Part shown: positions 46,330 through 54,667 of the stretch, in pieces
How positions within the stretch are numbered: the first letter of the stretch is position 1
Layout: the number at the start of each line of letters is the position of its first letter
Assembly: GCF_014650775.1 (NCBI RefSeq)
Contig: NZ_BMVP01000020.1
Location: 17,495-81,494 of the forward strand
From: Streptomyces cirratus
Lineage (GTDB): Bacteria; Actinomycetota; Actinomycetes; Streptomycetales; Streptomycetaceae
Direction: 5' to 3'
Length of the DNA: 64,000 bases
Notes under the pieces: model-generated
Databases searched by the model: none
The model's input: only the letters and a program-made list of their open reading frames with translations
Told to the model about the DNA's origin: nothing
Program-made: the position numbers and the translations under genes

Positions 46330-46698
46330 GGCGATCCGTCGCTACGAATCGGACGTCGTGTCGGGAGGTCTCGCGCAGTGCCCAGCCGATCGCTTTGCGG
46401 ATGCGAGCTGACGCGCGTGCTGAGTGAGTACGTCGACGGCGGCCTGGCGGTGCTCGTAGACGTCACCGGACCACGGAAGGCCGGCCAGGGCCAGGGCGTC
46501 GGCTCGGGTGAGCGGGGGCAGTTCCCTGCGCAAGGTGGTGACGGCCCGGCGTAGGTCGGGGACGGCGACGCCGAGGTGGGTGAAGTCGCTGTGCAGACGG
46601 GTACGGTGCCGGGCGGCGCGTACGGGGGCGCCGAGGCGGGCGAGTCGGCCGGTGAGCTGGTCGGCCGCCTCGGCGAGTCGGGCGCGGGGCGCGCTCAC
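46330..46698 (-). pseudogene. DNA alkylation repair (AlkD-like) gene, internal deletion
   Basis: The N-terminal part is typical of AlkD/HEAT-repeat alkylpurine glycosylases: SDFTHLGVAVPDLRRAVTTL, LPWSGDVYEHRQAAVDVLTQ. The frame then breaks; in the next frame IRKAIGWALRETSR (about 46375-46413), a conserved motif near the normal C-terminus, appears at once. So the middle of the gene (about 80 residues, including most HEAT repeats) is deleted and the end is out of frame. GTG 46698 overlaps the stop of the SRPBCC gene (GTGA), showing it was the last gene of the marR operon. Confidence 0.75.
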
Positions 46699-47114
46699 GC
46701 CCCGGTTTCCAGGATGCGCTTGAGGGTGGTCAGTTCGGTGTCGACGAGAGCGATCTGCTCGTCGAAGAAGGCGTCGGTGAAGGTAGGCGGCTGGAAAAAG
46801 GTGATCATGAACTCGGTGCCGGTGCCGTTGGCGACGACGCGGGCGGGGACCTGCCAGGACGCCTGGTCATCGATGTAGTCGTGGTCGAGGATGCCGAGTT
46901 CGGCGTTGCCGCGGATGCGGAGCCTGGCAGGGCCGTGCGGGGTGGTCATCAGCCACCAGTCGGCGTCGTCGGTGGGCTCGATCGCCTTGACGTTGACCAC
47001 GGCCCAGGCGGGCCAGTTCGCGGGATCGGCGAGGAAGGCGAAGACCTCGGCGACGGGGCGCCTAATGCTGACGGTCTTGGTCATCGAGCGGACCGTGGCG
47101 GGGGCGGTTTTCAT
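46695..47114 (-). CDS. SRPBCC (START-like) family protein
   Basis: 139 residues with the SRPBCC layout: VSIRRPVAEVFAFLADPANW, PAWAVVNVKAIEPTDDADWW, LMTTPHGPARLRIRGNAELG, DQASWQVPARVVANGTGTEF, MITFFQPPTFTDAFFDEQIA. Such proteins bind hydrophobic ligands; close relatives are often annotated as toxin-like or polyketide-cyclase-type proteins. It is the second gene of marR-SRPBCC-alkD, with 4-base overlaps on both sides (ATGA with marR, GTGA with alkD). The marR product probably senses a ligand that this protein binds or modifies. ATG 47114. Confidence 0.85.
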   Translation of the reverse strand: MKTAPATVRSMTKTVSIRRPVAEVFAFLADPANWPAWAVVNVKAIEPTDDADWWLMTTPHGPARLRIRGNAELGILDHDYIDDQASWQVPARVVANGTGTEFMITFFQPPTFTDAFFDEQIALVDTELTTLKRILETGA

Positions 47115-47578
47115 GTCGGGGCCTCTCCGGGGGCAGGGGGTTCGGGGCAGGTATCGCCGATCAGACGGCGGATCCAGTCCTCCAGCTGGCGGCGCTGGGC
47201 CGGGTCGAGGTGGGCGAAGAAGTGGGCGTCGTTGCGGTCGGCGATCTCCGCCAGGCGCGGTGTGAGGTCGCGGCCGGCATCGGTGAGGGCCAGCCGCAGG
47301 ATGCGCCGGGAGCCGGGGTCGCTTTCGCGGGACATCAGGCCCTTGGCGATCAGCCGGTCGACCAGGCGGGAGACCGCACCCACGTCGATGTCGACGTAGC
47401 GGGCCACCTCGCGAGTGGTCGTGGCGTCGCCGCGGTAGACGGTGATCAGGACCGTCCACTGGGAGACGGTCACGCCGTGCTCGGCCAGCTGCTTCTCGAA
47501 GCGGCCGTGGACCTCGTCGGAGAGACGGCGGAGCCAGTACCCGAGGTGGTCACGGAGGCCGCTGGTTGATGCTGTCAC
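47111..47578 (-). CDS. MarR-family regulator
   Basis: 155 residues with a MarR winged helix: SGLRDHLGYWLRRLSDEVHG, LAEHGVTVSQWTVLITVYRG, DIDVGAVSRLVDRLIAKGLM, SRESDPGSRRILRLALTDAG. GTG 47578 is the only in-frame start before the first helix. It overlaps the next gene by ATGA. A 16-bp perfect palindrome 27 bases upstream is the expected operator, so self-repression with release by a small ligand is likely. Divergent space upstream (47621-48379) carries no gene. Confidence 0.85.
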   Translation of the reverse strand: MTASTSGLRDHLGYWLRRLSDEVHGRFEKQLAEHGVTVSQWTVLITVYRGDATTTREVARYVDIDVGAVSRLVDRLIAKGLMSRESDPGSRRILRLALTDAGRDLTPRLAEIADRNDAHFFAHLDPAQRRQLEDWIRRLIGDTCPEPPAPGEAPT

Positions 47579-47604
47579 CCCTCCACCATGAATGCCGTGG
47601 CAAC

Positions 47605-47620
47605 TGTTGTCAAGACAACA
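47605..47620. promoter_or_regulatory. Probable MarR operator
   Basis: TGTTGTC-AA-GACAACA is perfectly symmetric (7-bp arms, 2-base centre). It lies 27 bases upstream of the marR start, the usual place for a MarR autorepressor, and matches the general TTGTC/GACAA type of MarR sites. Confidence 0.65.
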
Positions 47621-48379
47621 AAAGTGTGCGGCGGAGCCGCTGGTGCTGGGGAGGACCGGGCGGTCCGCCGTCCAGCTGTGGCGCTGGTATTCGCCGCCGT
47701 CGCCGTAGTCGGTACGGCCCATCACGATGAGCCGCCCCGAGGACGGGTGGAGGCTCGCCTCGGGACGAGCCGGAAGTCTTGGAGCGCCACGCTCCCACCT
47801 GCCGCTGTGCGGTGGGTGCCGGCCCCCTCGTGGGAGGCGTGCAAGGCGCCTCGACGGGCGCAGTACGGGACTGACCTGAGGTCGGCGCTGCACCTGCCTG
47901 CGCGGGGAGCCGGGCCGTGCGGAGCGGACGCTGAACGCGGCCGAGGAAGCCGCCTTACGGCGACGCCCGCCCGCCGTACGTGCCCTGTGACGTCGACCGT
48001 CGAACATCGAGCACGTGACATCGAAGGTGGGTGGGCGCGTTCCCGAGCTCGCCGACGTCGCGCCGCTACTGGGTCCTGGTGCGGACGCCGGCGGCAAGGC
48101 GGTCGTCAGCAGGCCGGTGCCCCGTTGGTCGCGGGCCTCTCACCCGGTGGGTCACCGGATTGACCGGAGAAACGACTGCCCTGCACGCTCCGTCACCCGA
48201 GGTTGTGCCGGGCCCGTTGACCCGGACCCAACCGTCGTCCACCACTCAACGTCACCGATCGCGGAAAGTGTGCCGGAGCCTGAGAAGTAAGACGCTTGAA
48301 GTGGTTCGGGCTCTCGTCGGTCACGTGCCAAGGCGGCCCGGTCCGTGGCAGGATGACGTCATGATGATCCGAAAGGCTG
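47621..48379. other. No recognisable gene (759 bp)
   Basis: Frames on both strands are low-complexity shadows. Just before 48380 the text MMIRKADAA ends at once; it resembles the first residues of a GNAT acetyltransferase and may be a stub. Otherwise nothing seen. Confidence 0.4.
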
Positions 48380-48808
48380 ATGCCGCGTAGGCGGCCGAAG
48401 GGGTTGCGCGCGAAGCGTTGGCGCCCCAGAAGAAGCATTCCGGTTCACCGGATTCGTGGGGTGTCTGCGGCGACTCGCGTAGCGATCCGGAAGTTGGAAG
48501 AGGACCGGTTGTGGCCGGGAGCTGTGGCTGCTGCCCTGGCCGAGTGCCGGCGACACCTGAATCAGCCAGGGCGGGTCCTGCCGGATCCGATGCTGGGCTG
48601 CGATTGCTGTAATCCCCTGGTGGCGCGAGACCGCCTGGAGGACGTGCTGCTGTGGCTTCCGCGCGGGGCGCGGGATGACCTCGGCAGACTCGTCGGCAGG
48701 CTCGATGCCGAATTCGACCGTCGGACTGTCCCCCTCAGCCCTCACCTCGGGCTGGCAACCCCGTGGGGTGCGTGTGGGTGGTGGCGTCAGCGCTTCCTGG
48801 AGAGCTGA
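48380..48808 (+). CDS. Hypothetical protein
   Basis: 142 residues: basic head RRRPKGLRAKRWRPRRSIPV, then ATRVAIRKLEEDRLWPGAVA, AALAECRRHLNQPGRVLPDP, MLGCDCCNPLVARDRLEDVL, LWLPRGARDDLGRLVGRLDA. The CDCC cluster could hold a metal. Unknown family; helical and soluble. AAAGG lies about 5 bases before ATG 48380. An IS5 relic follows on the same strand. Confidence 0.6.
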   Translation: MPRRRPKGLRAKRWRPRRSIPVHRIRGVSAATRVAIRKLEEDRLWPGAVAAALAECRRHLNQPGRVLPDPMLGCDCCNPLVARDRLEDVLLWLPRGARDDLGRLVGRLDAEFDRRTVPLSPHLGLATPWGACGWWRQRFLES

Positions 48809-48917
48809 GAACCGGATGCAGCCGACAGCGCATTGCCGTTCGGTGCAGGTACGGGTCGTGTCGAGGCGGTGGGTGGATCGCCGCCCCAGCGGCTCCACTC
48901 CCGGCGCAGAACGGGCC

Positions 48918-49205
48918 GGGCGCATGGCCTGTTCCCGGCACTGGCAGCGGGACGGAACGTCGAGCAGGGGCAGAAGTCTCTGTCCGCTGTGATCACGGCC
49001 GGGCGGCAGGGCGACTCGCCGCAGTTCGAGCCGGTTCCGGAGGCAATCCGGGTGCCCCGGCTCGGGCTCGGCAGGCCACGCAAGCGTCCGAACCGGGTGC
49101 GGGCCGACAAGGCCTACAACTCCCCCGCGATGACCGGTCCTACCTGTGCAGACTCGGGATCAAGCCCACCATCCCGGTGCCTGCGGACCGGGTCCGCAAC
49201 CGTCC
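48918..49205 (+). mobile_element. IS5-type transposase C-terminal fragment
   Basis: Frames give RHWQRDGT, then EQGQKSLSAVITAGRQGDSP, PRLGLGRPRKRPNRVRADKA, YNSPA, and after a frameshift near 49125 SYLCRLGIKPTIPVPADRVR. These match the central and late part of Streptomyces IS5-type transposases (usual VITAGQRGDSPQF...RPDRVRADKAYGSR...IPVPADQ). Inactive. Confidence 0.75.
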
Positions 49206-49274
49206 GGGCGCGGATCGCTCGGCGAACGCACGCCGAAGTTGCTCCTGCGCTAGCCTCGATGCAGCATCTATGAC

Positions 49275-49496
49275 TTGGAGGCCGTGCTGCGGATCGTCTT
49301 CGACCCGGCCGAGCAGGAGGCGCTGCGGGCCGACGCGCGGGAACTGGCTGACTGCGAACCGCAGATCGCCTACGTTCTGGAGCGACTCGCCGGCGAAGGT
49401 GTCGACCTGGACCGCGTCACCGCCTGGGAGGACCTGCGCGAGAACCTCGGTCAGCCCCCGCTCGACGGCTCCGCTCCCACTCCCAACATCGCCTGA
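49275..49496 (+). CDS. Possible antitoxin of a two-gene module
   Basis: 73 residues, acidic and helical: LRIVFDPAEQEALRADAREL, ADCEPQIAYVLERLAGEGVD, RVTAWEDLRENLGQ. No DNA-binding domain is recognised. Its size, acidity and tight coupling (stop TGA overlaps the start ATG of the next gene by one base) are those of type II antitoxins. The start is uncertain: TTG 49275, or GTG 49284 with GGAGG close by. An IS5 relic ends 70 bases upstream. The family assignment is inference. Confidence 0.5.
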   Translation: MEAVLRIVFDPAEQEALRADARELADCEPQIAYVLERLAGEGVDLDRVTAWEDLRENLGQPPLDGSAPTPNIA

Positions 49497-49747
49497 TGGG
49501 GCGGCACGCCCCGAAGCAAGCCCGCATCGTCTTCTACGACGTGGCGCAGGAGCAGATCGAGAAGATGACGGATGCCGAACGGCTGCGGCTCGACCCCGCG
49601 CTGGCGGCCGTCTCCGGGAACCCCGAGATCGGCGTCTCCTCGAAGCACGGTGCGATTCGTGAACACCGCGAGGCCGGCGTTCGGATCCTGTACGTGCCGA
49701 CAGCCCTGGGCACCCTGGTCCTGGTCGCCCGTGTCGAGGCGGACTGA
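49496..49747 (+). CDS. RelE/ParE-like small protein, possible toxin
   Basis: 83 residues: RIVFYDVAQEQIEKMTDAER, LRLDPALAAVSGNPEIGVSS, KHGAIREHREAGVRILYVPT, ALGTLVLVARVEAD. Two starting strands with helices, then IREHREAGVRILYV and the closing strand pair LVLVARVEAD follow the RelE/ParE order (a helix pair then a three-strand sheet with a basic/aromatic edge). Catalytic residues cannot be assigned with certainty. ATG 49496 overlaps the stop of the upstream partner (TGATG). Whether it cuts mRNA or targets gyrase is unknown. Confidence 0.5.
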   Translation: MGRHAPKQARIVFYDVAQEQIEKMTDAERLRLDPALAAVSGNPEIGVSSKHGAIREHREAGVRILYVPTALGTLVLVARVEAD

Positions 49748-50074
49748 CCGCGTACCACCTCGCTGCGCGCCGGCCCTCCCGGGCAGTCGGCCCCGTAGGG
49801 CCCGGGCCCGGAAGGCGGGGGTTTCGCCGTGCCGTGTTCGACGGAAGGGGCCCCGGCAGGTCGGCGGCTTCGATGCGGCGGGGACACGTGGTTCCAGTAC
49901 CTGTTCCTCTCCGGGCGGGCAGCCCGGGACCGCCCGGCCCGTGCCGGGAGGGGTGGTGACCGGGGCGACGGGTCACCGCGGCAAGGATGCAGGGCGCCGG
50001 CGGACGGCGAGCGGGGTGGTGCACCCCGAATGGTCGGGCACGCCGGTCCGCGATGACACAGCTGCCCACCTTGA
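49748..50074. other. No recognisable gene (327 bp)
   Basis: A GC-rich stretch after the two-gene module. Frames are low-complexity; nothing recognised. Confidence 0.4.
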
Positions 50075-50800
50075 CTACCGGGGTTCCGTCGAAACGGGAT
50101 CGAGGAAGAAGAGACACTGCTCGGCGTTGAATCCGCGCACCTCGGCAACGAAGCGGAACTTGTTGCCTGCGCCCACGGCGGCGGGGGGCTCCTTGCCGGT
50201 CAGTCTCAGGTCCTGGATGTTGACGTCCTCGTACTTGAAGGCCGGGCCGACTCCCGTGTTCGGCCCCTTGTCACCTGGGCCCAGGAGGAAGTCGTAGCGG
50301 GTGTCGTGGTCACCGTGGGGTGCCATGTTCACGATCGAGCCGTCGAAAGCGACGGTCCGGCCCTTGTGCCTGGTCGCGAAGTCCAGGTTCGCCTTGTCGC
50401 ACGAGTCCGCCTTCAGCAGGGCCGCGAACTCCGGGCTGCTCTGAGGCGTGATCACGTCAGTGGCAGCCGACTCGGCCACAGGCGGAGTCGACGTGGAGGA
50501 AGGCTTCTCGCTCGCGGCGGTCGTCGACTTGCCCGACCCGTCCTTCTTCCCGCCTCCGTCGCCGAGTGCAGTGGCAGTGCCGATGACGATGGCCAGGATC
50601 ACGAAGACGGCGGCCGCCGCGCCGATCAGGAGCCACGGCAGCGGTTTCTTCGGCCGACGGAAGTCGAGGGTGGAACGCAGCCTGCCCTTGGCCTGCCCCA
50701 CGAGCTCCCAGCCGTCCTTCTGCATCCTCGCGATCACCAAGCCGTCGGTACCGCGAACCGTCTGCACGGTCTTGTACTCGTACTTGATCTCGTCGGCCAT
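50075..50800 (-). CDS. DUF4839 membrane protein
   Basis: 241 residues. An N-terminal cytoplasmic part resembles a small DUF found in lipid- or stress-linked proteins (YEYKTVQTVRGTDGLVIARM, QKDGWELVGQAKGRLRSTLD). One membrane span at about 58-80 (WLLIGAAAAVFVILAIVIGT) precedes a Ser/Thr/Pro linker and an outer domain with the DUF4839 pattern: EFAALLKADSCDKANLDFAT, KGRTVAFDGSIVNMAPHG, RYDFLLGPGDKGPNTGVGPA, GNKFRFVAEVRGFNAEQCLF. Two outer cysteines. Function unknown. ATG 50800 has GGAG upstream. Monocistronic. Confidence 0.8.
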   Translation of the reverse strand: MADEIKYEYKTVQTVRGTDGLVIARMQKDGWELVGQAKGRLRSTLDFRRPKKPLPWLLIGAAAAVFVILAIVIGTATALGDGGGKKDGSGKSTTAASEKPSSTSTPPVAESAATDVITPQSSPEFAALLKADSCDKANLDFATRHKGRTVAFDGSIVNMAPHGDHDTRYDFLLGPGDKGPNTGVGPAFKYEDVNIQDLRLTGKEPPAAVGAGNKFRFVAEVRGFNAEQCLFFLDPVSTEPR

Positions 50801-50934
50801 GCGGCTCCGCGCCCCCAAAGGCTTTTCATACCAACTGTCTCGTGAGCATAGGGGACTCCGCGATGCGACGGGCGGGCCGACCTCGGCGGCATGTACGACT
50901 ACGGCAACGCCCTCACCCGGCATACCGTGCCCTG

Positions 50935-51591
50935 ATGGACCTCTTCTCACGTTCATGGGCGGCGCTGCGCGCAGCGGTCGCCGACTTGCCGGACGAGGAC
51001 TTCGAGCGGCCGTCCGGCTGTACCGGCTGGCTCGTGCGGGACCTGGTCTGCCACCTGGTCATCGACGCCCAGGACGTCCTGATCACCCTGGTCACGCCCG
51101 CCGAAACCGCACCGACCGCGGATGCGGTCACGTACTGGGACGTACTCGACGGACCACCGACCGGCGAGGACCCCCTCGATGCGCTGATCCCGCGGCTGGC
51201 CGCCGCATACGGCGAGCCGCGGTGGCTCAAGTTCCACCTCGACGACATCGGTTCCGCGGCCGGCCGGGCCGCCGAACTCGCCGATCCCGCACTCCGCGTC
51301 AGCACCCAGGACAAGGTGCTGACCATCGGCGACTACCTCTGCGCCTACGTCCTCGAATGGACCCTGCACCACCTCGATCTGATCGCGCATCTGCCGTCGG
51401 CCCCCGAGCCGCCCGCCGAGACCCTCGCCGCGGCCCGCGCGTCGCTGGAGAAGATCGCCGGAAACCCCTTTCCCGCCTCGTTCTCCGACAAGGACGCGCT
51501 GCTCATCGGCACCGGACGTCGCACGCCGACCGGCGCCGAGAAGGCTGCACTGGGCGATCTCGCCTCAAAGCTCCCGCTCATCCTCGGCTGA
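50935..51591 (+). CDS. Maleylpyruvate-isomerase-type (mycothiol-dependent) fold protein
   Basis: About 218 residues: a four-helix bundle of the DinB/MDMPI type. Marks: FSRSWAALRAAVADLPDEDF, PSGCTGWLVRDLVCHLVIDA with a metal-type His, VTYWDVLDGPPTGEDPLDAL, GDYLCAYVLEWTLHHLDLIA with a second His pair, and PFPASFSDKDALLIGTGRRT. Relatives are mycothiol-dependent maleylpyruvate isomerases or unassigned TIGR03083-type proteins. The first helix appears to begin just before ATG 50935 (AYRALMDLF), so the true start may be ATG 50842 or 50863. Confidence 0.8.
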   Translation: MDLFSRSWAALRAAVADLPDEDFERPSGCTGWLVRDLVCHLVIDAQDVLITLVTPAETAPTADAVTYWDVLDGPPTGEDPLDALIPRLAAAYGEPRWLKFHLDDIGSAAGRAAELADPALRVSTQDKVLTIGDYLCAYVLEWTLHHLDLIAHLPSAPEPPAETLAAARASLEKIAGNPFPASFSDKDALLIGTGRRTPTGAEKAALGDLASKLPLILG

Positions 51592-51668
51592 CGACGTCGT
51601 CGGCACGCACATGCCCAACGTACTCATCGAGCACGTCCGCGCCTCCGGACGCTCGGCGGTCGAACCGG

Positions 51669-52232
51669 CTAGCGCGCCACGCGGTAGCGGAGGTGGACGA
51701 CTTGTGAGCTGAAGGTGCGCGTCTCGACGAGTTCCAGGCCAACCCGGCGCTCGTTCCGGGGGAAGAAGGGAATGCCGCCGCCGACCAGCACCGGGTAGAC
51801 CCTGGCCCGGTACTCGTCGACGAGACCCGACGCGGCGGCCTCGGCAGCGAGCGTCGCGCCGCCGATCGCGATGTCGCCCTCTCCCGGTTCGGCCCGCAAC
51901 CGCTCGATCTCCTCCGCCAGGCCTCCGGAGGCCAAGCGGGCATTGCCGCGGACCGCCGACAACGTGGTCGAGAACACCACCTTCGGCAGCGACTTCCAGA
52001 TCGCGGCGAACTCCAGCGTCGAGAAGTCGAGCGATGCGTCCTGCTCGGCGGTCTCCCAGTACAGCATCGTCTCGTACAGCCGTCGCCCCAACAGGTGGAC
52101 GCCGACCTGCCGCACCTCGTCCGTGGCGAAGCGAAAGACCTCCTCGTCGGGGGCCGTCCAGTCGAAACCACCGTCCGGCCCGACGATGTAGCCGTCGAGT
52201 GAGACGCCCATCGAATAGGTCACGCTGCGCAT
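51669..52232 (-). CDS. DHFR/RibD-like reductase family protein
   Basis: 187 residues: RSVTYSMGVSLDGYIVGPDG, DWTAPDEEVFRFATDEVRQV, GVHLLGRRLYETMLYWETAE, IWKSLPKVVFSTTLSAVRGN, GEGDIAIGGATLAAEAAASG, LVDEYRARVYPVLVGGGIPF. This is the usual stand-alone relative of the C-terminal reductase of RibD (dihydrofolate-reductase fold, NADPH). Such orphan copies are common in Streptomyces; substrate unknown. GAGGA lies 5-9 bases before ATG 52232. Monocistronic. Confidence 0.9.
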   Translation of the reverse strand: MRSVTYSMGVSLDGYIVGPDGGFDWTAPDEEVFRFATDEVRQVGVHLLGRRLYETMLYWETAEQDASLDFSTLEFAAIWKSLPKVVFSTTLSAVRGNARLASGGLAEEIERLRAEPGEGDIAIGGATLAAEAAASGLVDEYRARVYPVLVGGGIPFFPRNERRVGLELVETRTFSSQVVHLRYRVAR

Positions 52233-52322
52233 CAGAAATCCTCCTTGGCGGCGGGTTCGACAGTACGACCGCCCGACGCCCCAGGACCCGTCGCGACGCG
52301 CGGGATTCCAGCGGCGGTGGCC

Positions 52323-54263
52323 TCAGCCGGCCGGCAGGGGCCGGCACAAGAGCGCCGCCGGCGTCGGACGGGCGGCGACGCGGGTGGTGAAGGCGATGCC
52401 CGCCGCGTACTCGGCCGGCCGGCACTGACCCTTGTAGTGGCCGGCGGCGAAATCGCCACCCCCGGCGTCCGCCGGACGGTTGTCCCCCCGGTCGAACCAG
52501 ACCGTGCGGCCGCCTCCCGCGGGCAGCGAGGTGCGTGCCGGGGCGCACAGGGCCGCCGAGACCTGCTCGCCGCGGACGCTGTACCCGATGATGAACTGCC
52601 CGTCGGGGCACTGGAGTTTGGTGTAGCCGCCGGCCCAGTCGCCGCCCGGTGGGACGTACGTCTCGTCGCGGACCACCGTCTGGCCGGCGGCCGCGGCCCG
52701 CAGGTCGGAGGTGGAGCACAGGCCCCGGCCGCCGGTGTGGCTGAGGCCGGCCAGGCGGGCACCGTCGGGGCAGACGGCTTTGCGGGCGCCGGTGTCCCAG
52801 TCCCCGGCGGCGCGGGTGCGCAGCGAGGCGTTGTGGTCCCGGTGGTCGGTGCTCAGCTGGAACCAGGAGACGGTCGCGGGTACGGCTCCGGTGCGGCCGG
52901 GGGCGGTGGTGAGGTTCGTCCAGGGGCCGGTGCGCCAGTCCGCGGGGTCGAGGGCTCCGGTGCGGCGGCCGGTGGCGTCGTAGCGGAGCAGGGCCCAGCT
53001 GTCGCCGCCCGGGGTGCCTTGTGCGGTGGTGCTCCAGCCGACGAGCGGCCAGTAGGCGAAGTCGGCGTCGGAGGCGGCGAGGTCAGCGGTGAGGTTCTGG
53101 AACCATGCGCGCGGGGCGGCCCCGTTCTCGTCTGCGCCGATGCCGAACTCGCTGATCCAGACGGGGGCGGTGAAGTGCGTCCCGGTTTCGGCGGAGACGA
53201 AGAAGGCCTGGTCGTAGAGGGTCTGCCGGAGCTCGGCGGGGGTCATGTCCTGGTAGCGGGCGTCATGGGTCTCGCCGAGGCCGGTCGCGCCGCTGTGGTG
53301 GGGGCCGGTGTACCCGTAGAAGTGCGCGGAGTACACCAGCTTGTTGGAGACGACGAGGGTGTGGGAGAGGGTGCGGACGGGCGTGAGGGCGGGGCGGCCG
53401 TGGGGCAGGCCGTCGAGTGGGATGCCGGTCCAGTTGATGCCCTCGATGACGATGAGCAGGTTGGGGTTGGCCTCGGTGAGGATCCGGTCGGCGGCCTCTT
53501 GGGCGGCGGCTTGCCAGTCGTGGGCGTCGCCCAGGCCCCAGTTGGGGTCGTCCCAGGTGTCGCGGCGGACCTCGTTGTAGAGATCGGCACCGACCACGCG
53601 CGGGTTGTCACGGTATCGGCGGGCGAGGAAGACCCAGTCGTCGGCCCACTGTGTGGTGGAACGACCGCTGTTCCAGCGTTCGTTGCCGTCGAGGCCGCAG
53701 CACCATCGGGTGGTGCCGGTGTGGTTGTTCAGGATGACGGCGAACCCGGCGTCGGTGAGGGCGCGTACGACGGCGTCGTAGACCTGGAGCGGGGTCCGGC
53801 CGCGCAGGTCGGGGTTGGCGGTGACGGCGGCGTCCGGGACGGGGGTGGTCGTGTGGAGCATGTCGTTGGAGAAGGGCAGCCGCACGCTGTTGAGGCCGAG
53901 GGCGCGGAAGTCGGCGAGCAGGGCCGGCAGGGCGGTCCGGTCCAGGCCCAGCGGGATGCCGTGGGAATCCTGGCCCGCGTGGTGGTTGGCGGGGTCGCCC
54001 TGGTCGCCGGAGCCGTTCCAGGAGCCCTGGGCGCCGTCCCAGTTGCCGGAGCGCAGGCGGAAGCGGTTGCCCTGGGCGTCGACGATGTAACGGCCCCGGG
54101 TGGAGAGCGGGGGTGTCCAGGACGCGTCCGGCGGGACGACGGCCGGCCGCGGGGGCGACGGAACCACTGAGGCGGCGGCCGTGCCGGCGGCGGCCGCGGT
54201 GGCCGGCAAGGCGCCGCCCGCGAGGAGCAGCACGCTCAGCACCACCCGTACGAGGCTCTTCAT
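52323..54263 (-). CDS. Secreted GH5-type cellulase/endoglucanase
   Basis: 646 residues. Signal peptide KSLVRVVLSVLLLAGGALPA, cleaved near ATAAA-AGT. The catalytic barrel (about 60-420) has the GH5 marks: RLRSGNWDGAQGSWNGSG, LNSVRLPFSNDM, NNHTGTTRWCC, general acid in VVGADLYNEVRRDTWDD, HFYGYTG, nucleophile in PVWISEFGIGAD, and YWPLVGWS. The last 200 residues form a Cys-rich repeat-like domain (VCPDGARLAGLSHTGGRGLC, KLQCPDGQFIIGYS, AALCAPARTSLP) that may bind carbohydrate. GGGGGAG precedes ATG 54263. Degrades beta-1,4-glucan or mannan; exact specificity unknown. Confidence 0.85.
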   Translation of the reverse strand: MKSLVRVVLSVLLLAGGALPATAAAAGTAAASVVPSPPRPAVVPPDASWTPPLSTRGRYIVDAQGNRFRLRSGNWDGAQGSWNGSGDQGDPANHHAGQDSHGIPLGLDRTALPALLADFRALGLNSVRLPFSNDMLHTTTPVPDAAVTANPDLRGRTPLQVYDAVVRALTDAGFAVILNNHTGTTRWCCGLDGNERWNSGRSTTQWADDWVFLARRYRDNPRVVGADLYNEVRRDTWDDPNWGLGDAHDWQAAAQEAADRILTEANPNLLIVIEGINWTGIPLDGLPHGRPALTPVRTLSHTLVVSNKLVYSAHFYGYTGPHHSGATGLGETHDARYQDMTPAELRQTLYDQAFFVSAETGTHFTAPVWISEFGIGADENGAAPRAWFQNLTADLAASDADFAYWPLVGWSTTAQGTPGGDSWALLRYDATGRRTGALDPADWRTGPWTNLTTAPGRTGAVPATVSWFQLSTDHRDHNASLRTRAAGDWDTGARKAVCPDGARLAGLSHTGGRGLCSTSDLRAAAAGQTVVRDETYVPPGGDWAGGYTKLQCPDGQFIIGYSVRGEQVSAALCAPARTSLPAGGGRTVWFDRGDNRPADAGGGDFAAGHYKGQCRPAEYAAGIAFTTRVAARPTPAALLCRPLPAG

Positions 54264-54595
54264 GTCGGCTCCCCCGGCTGTGGCCGCCCCGTTCCCGGGC
54301 GGCTGCGGCGACAAGTTACCGTCCGGTCGCCGGACAGGGAAGGCTCGGAACACGGCGTCCGTGCGTCCCGGGCCCTCGACGGGGCTCACTTCGTCCGCCT
54401 GGGTCCGGAAGCGCGCCTGAGCCACCGATGCGAACCACGGCGGCGAGCACGGAGCCCCGGCGGCCGAGGGATCGGACCGTACGGGCGGCAGATCCGCATC
54501 CGGTCCGGCCGTCAACGAAATGTGCACGGCACGGCGACGCACACGGACGTCGCGGCGAGCGGGGAACTGCGCGATGTGAACGGCGGCGTGCGCTT

Positions 54596-54667
54596 CTTGG
54601 CGGGACGATCAGAAAAAGGCCCTGCGCTTCTGCACCGATGTGCTGGGCTTCGTGGCGCAGCCGGCCG
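54596..54667 (+). pseudogene. VOC/glyoxalase N-terminal fragment
   Basis: About 24 codons read DDQKKALRFCTDVLGFVAQP, the N-terminal strand-helix of vicinal-oxygen-chelate (glyoxalase/bleomycin-resistance) proteins (usual VxDQDKALRFYTDVLGF). The frame ends in unrelated sequence at the convergent ABC permease. The rest of 54264-54595 shows no gene. Confidence 0.55.

Noticed and set aside
44817..46466. A 549-codon minus-strand frame opposite the serine hydrolase
   Set aside because: Gly/Val/Arg-rich shadow of a gene with catalytic motifs and signal peptide.
48360..48390. Start of a GNAT acetyltransferase (MMIRKADAA)
   Set aside because: Only nine residues before a stop; could be chance.
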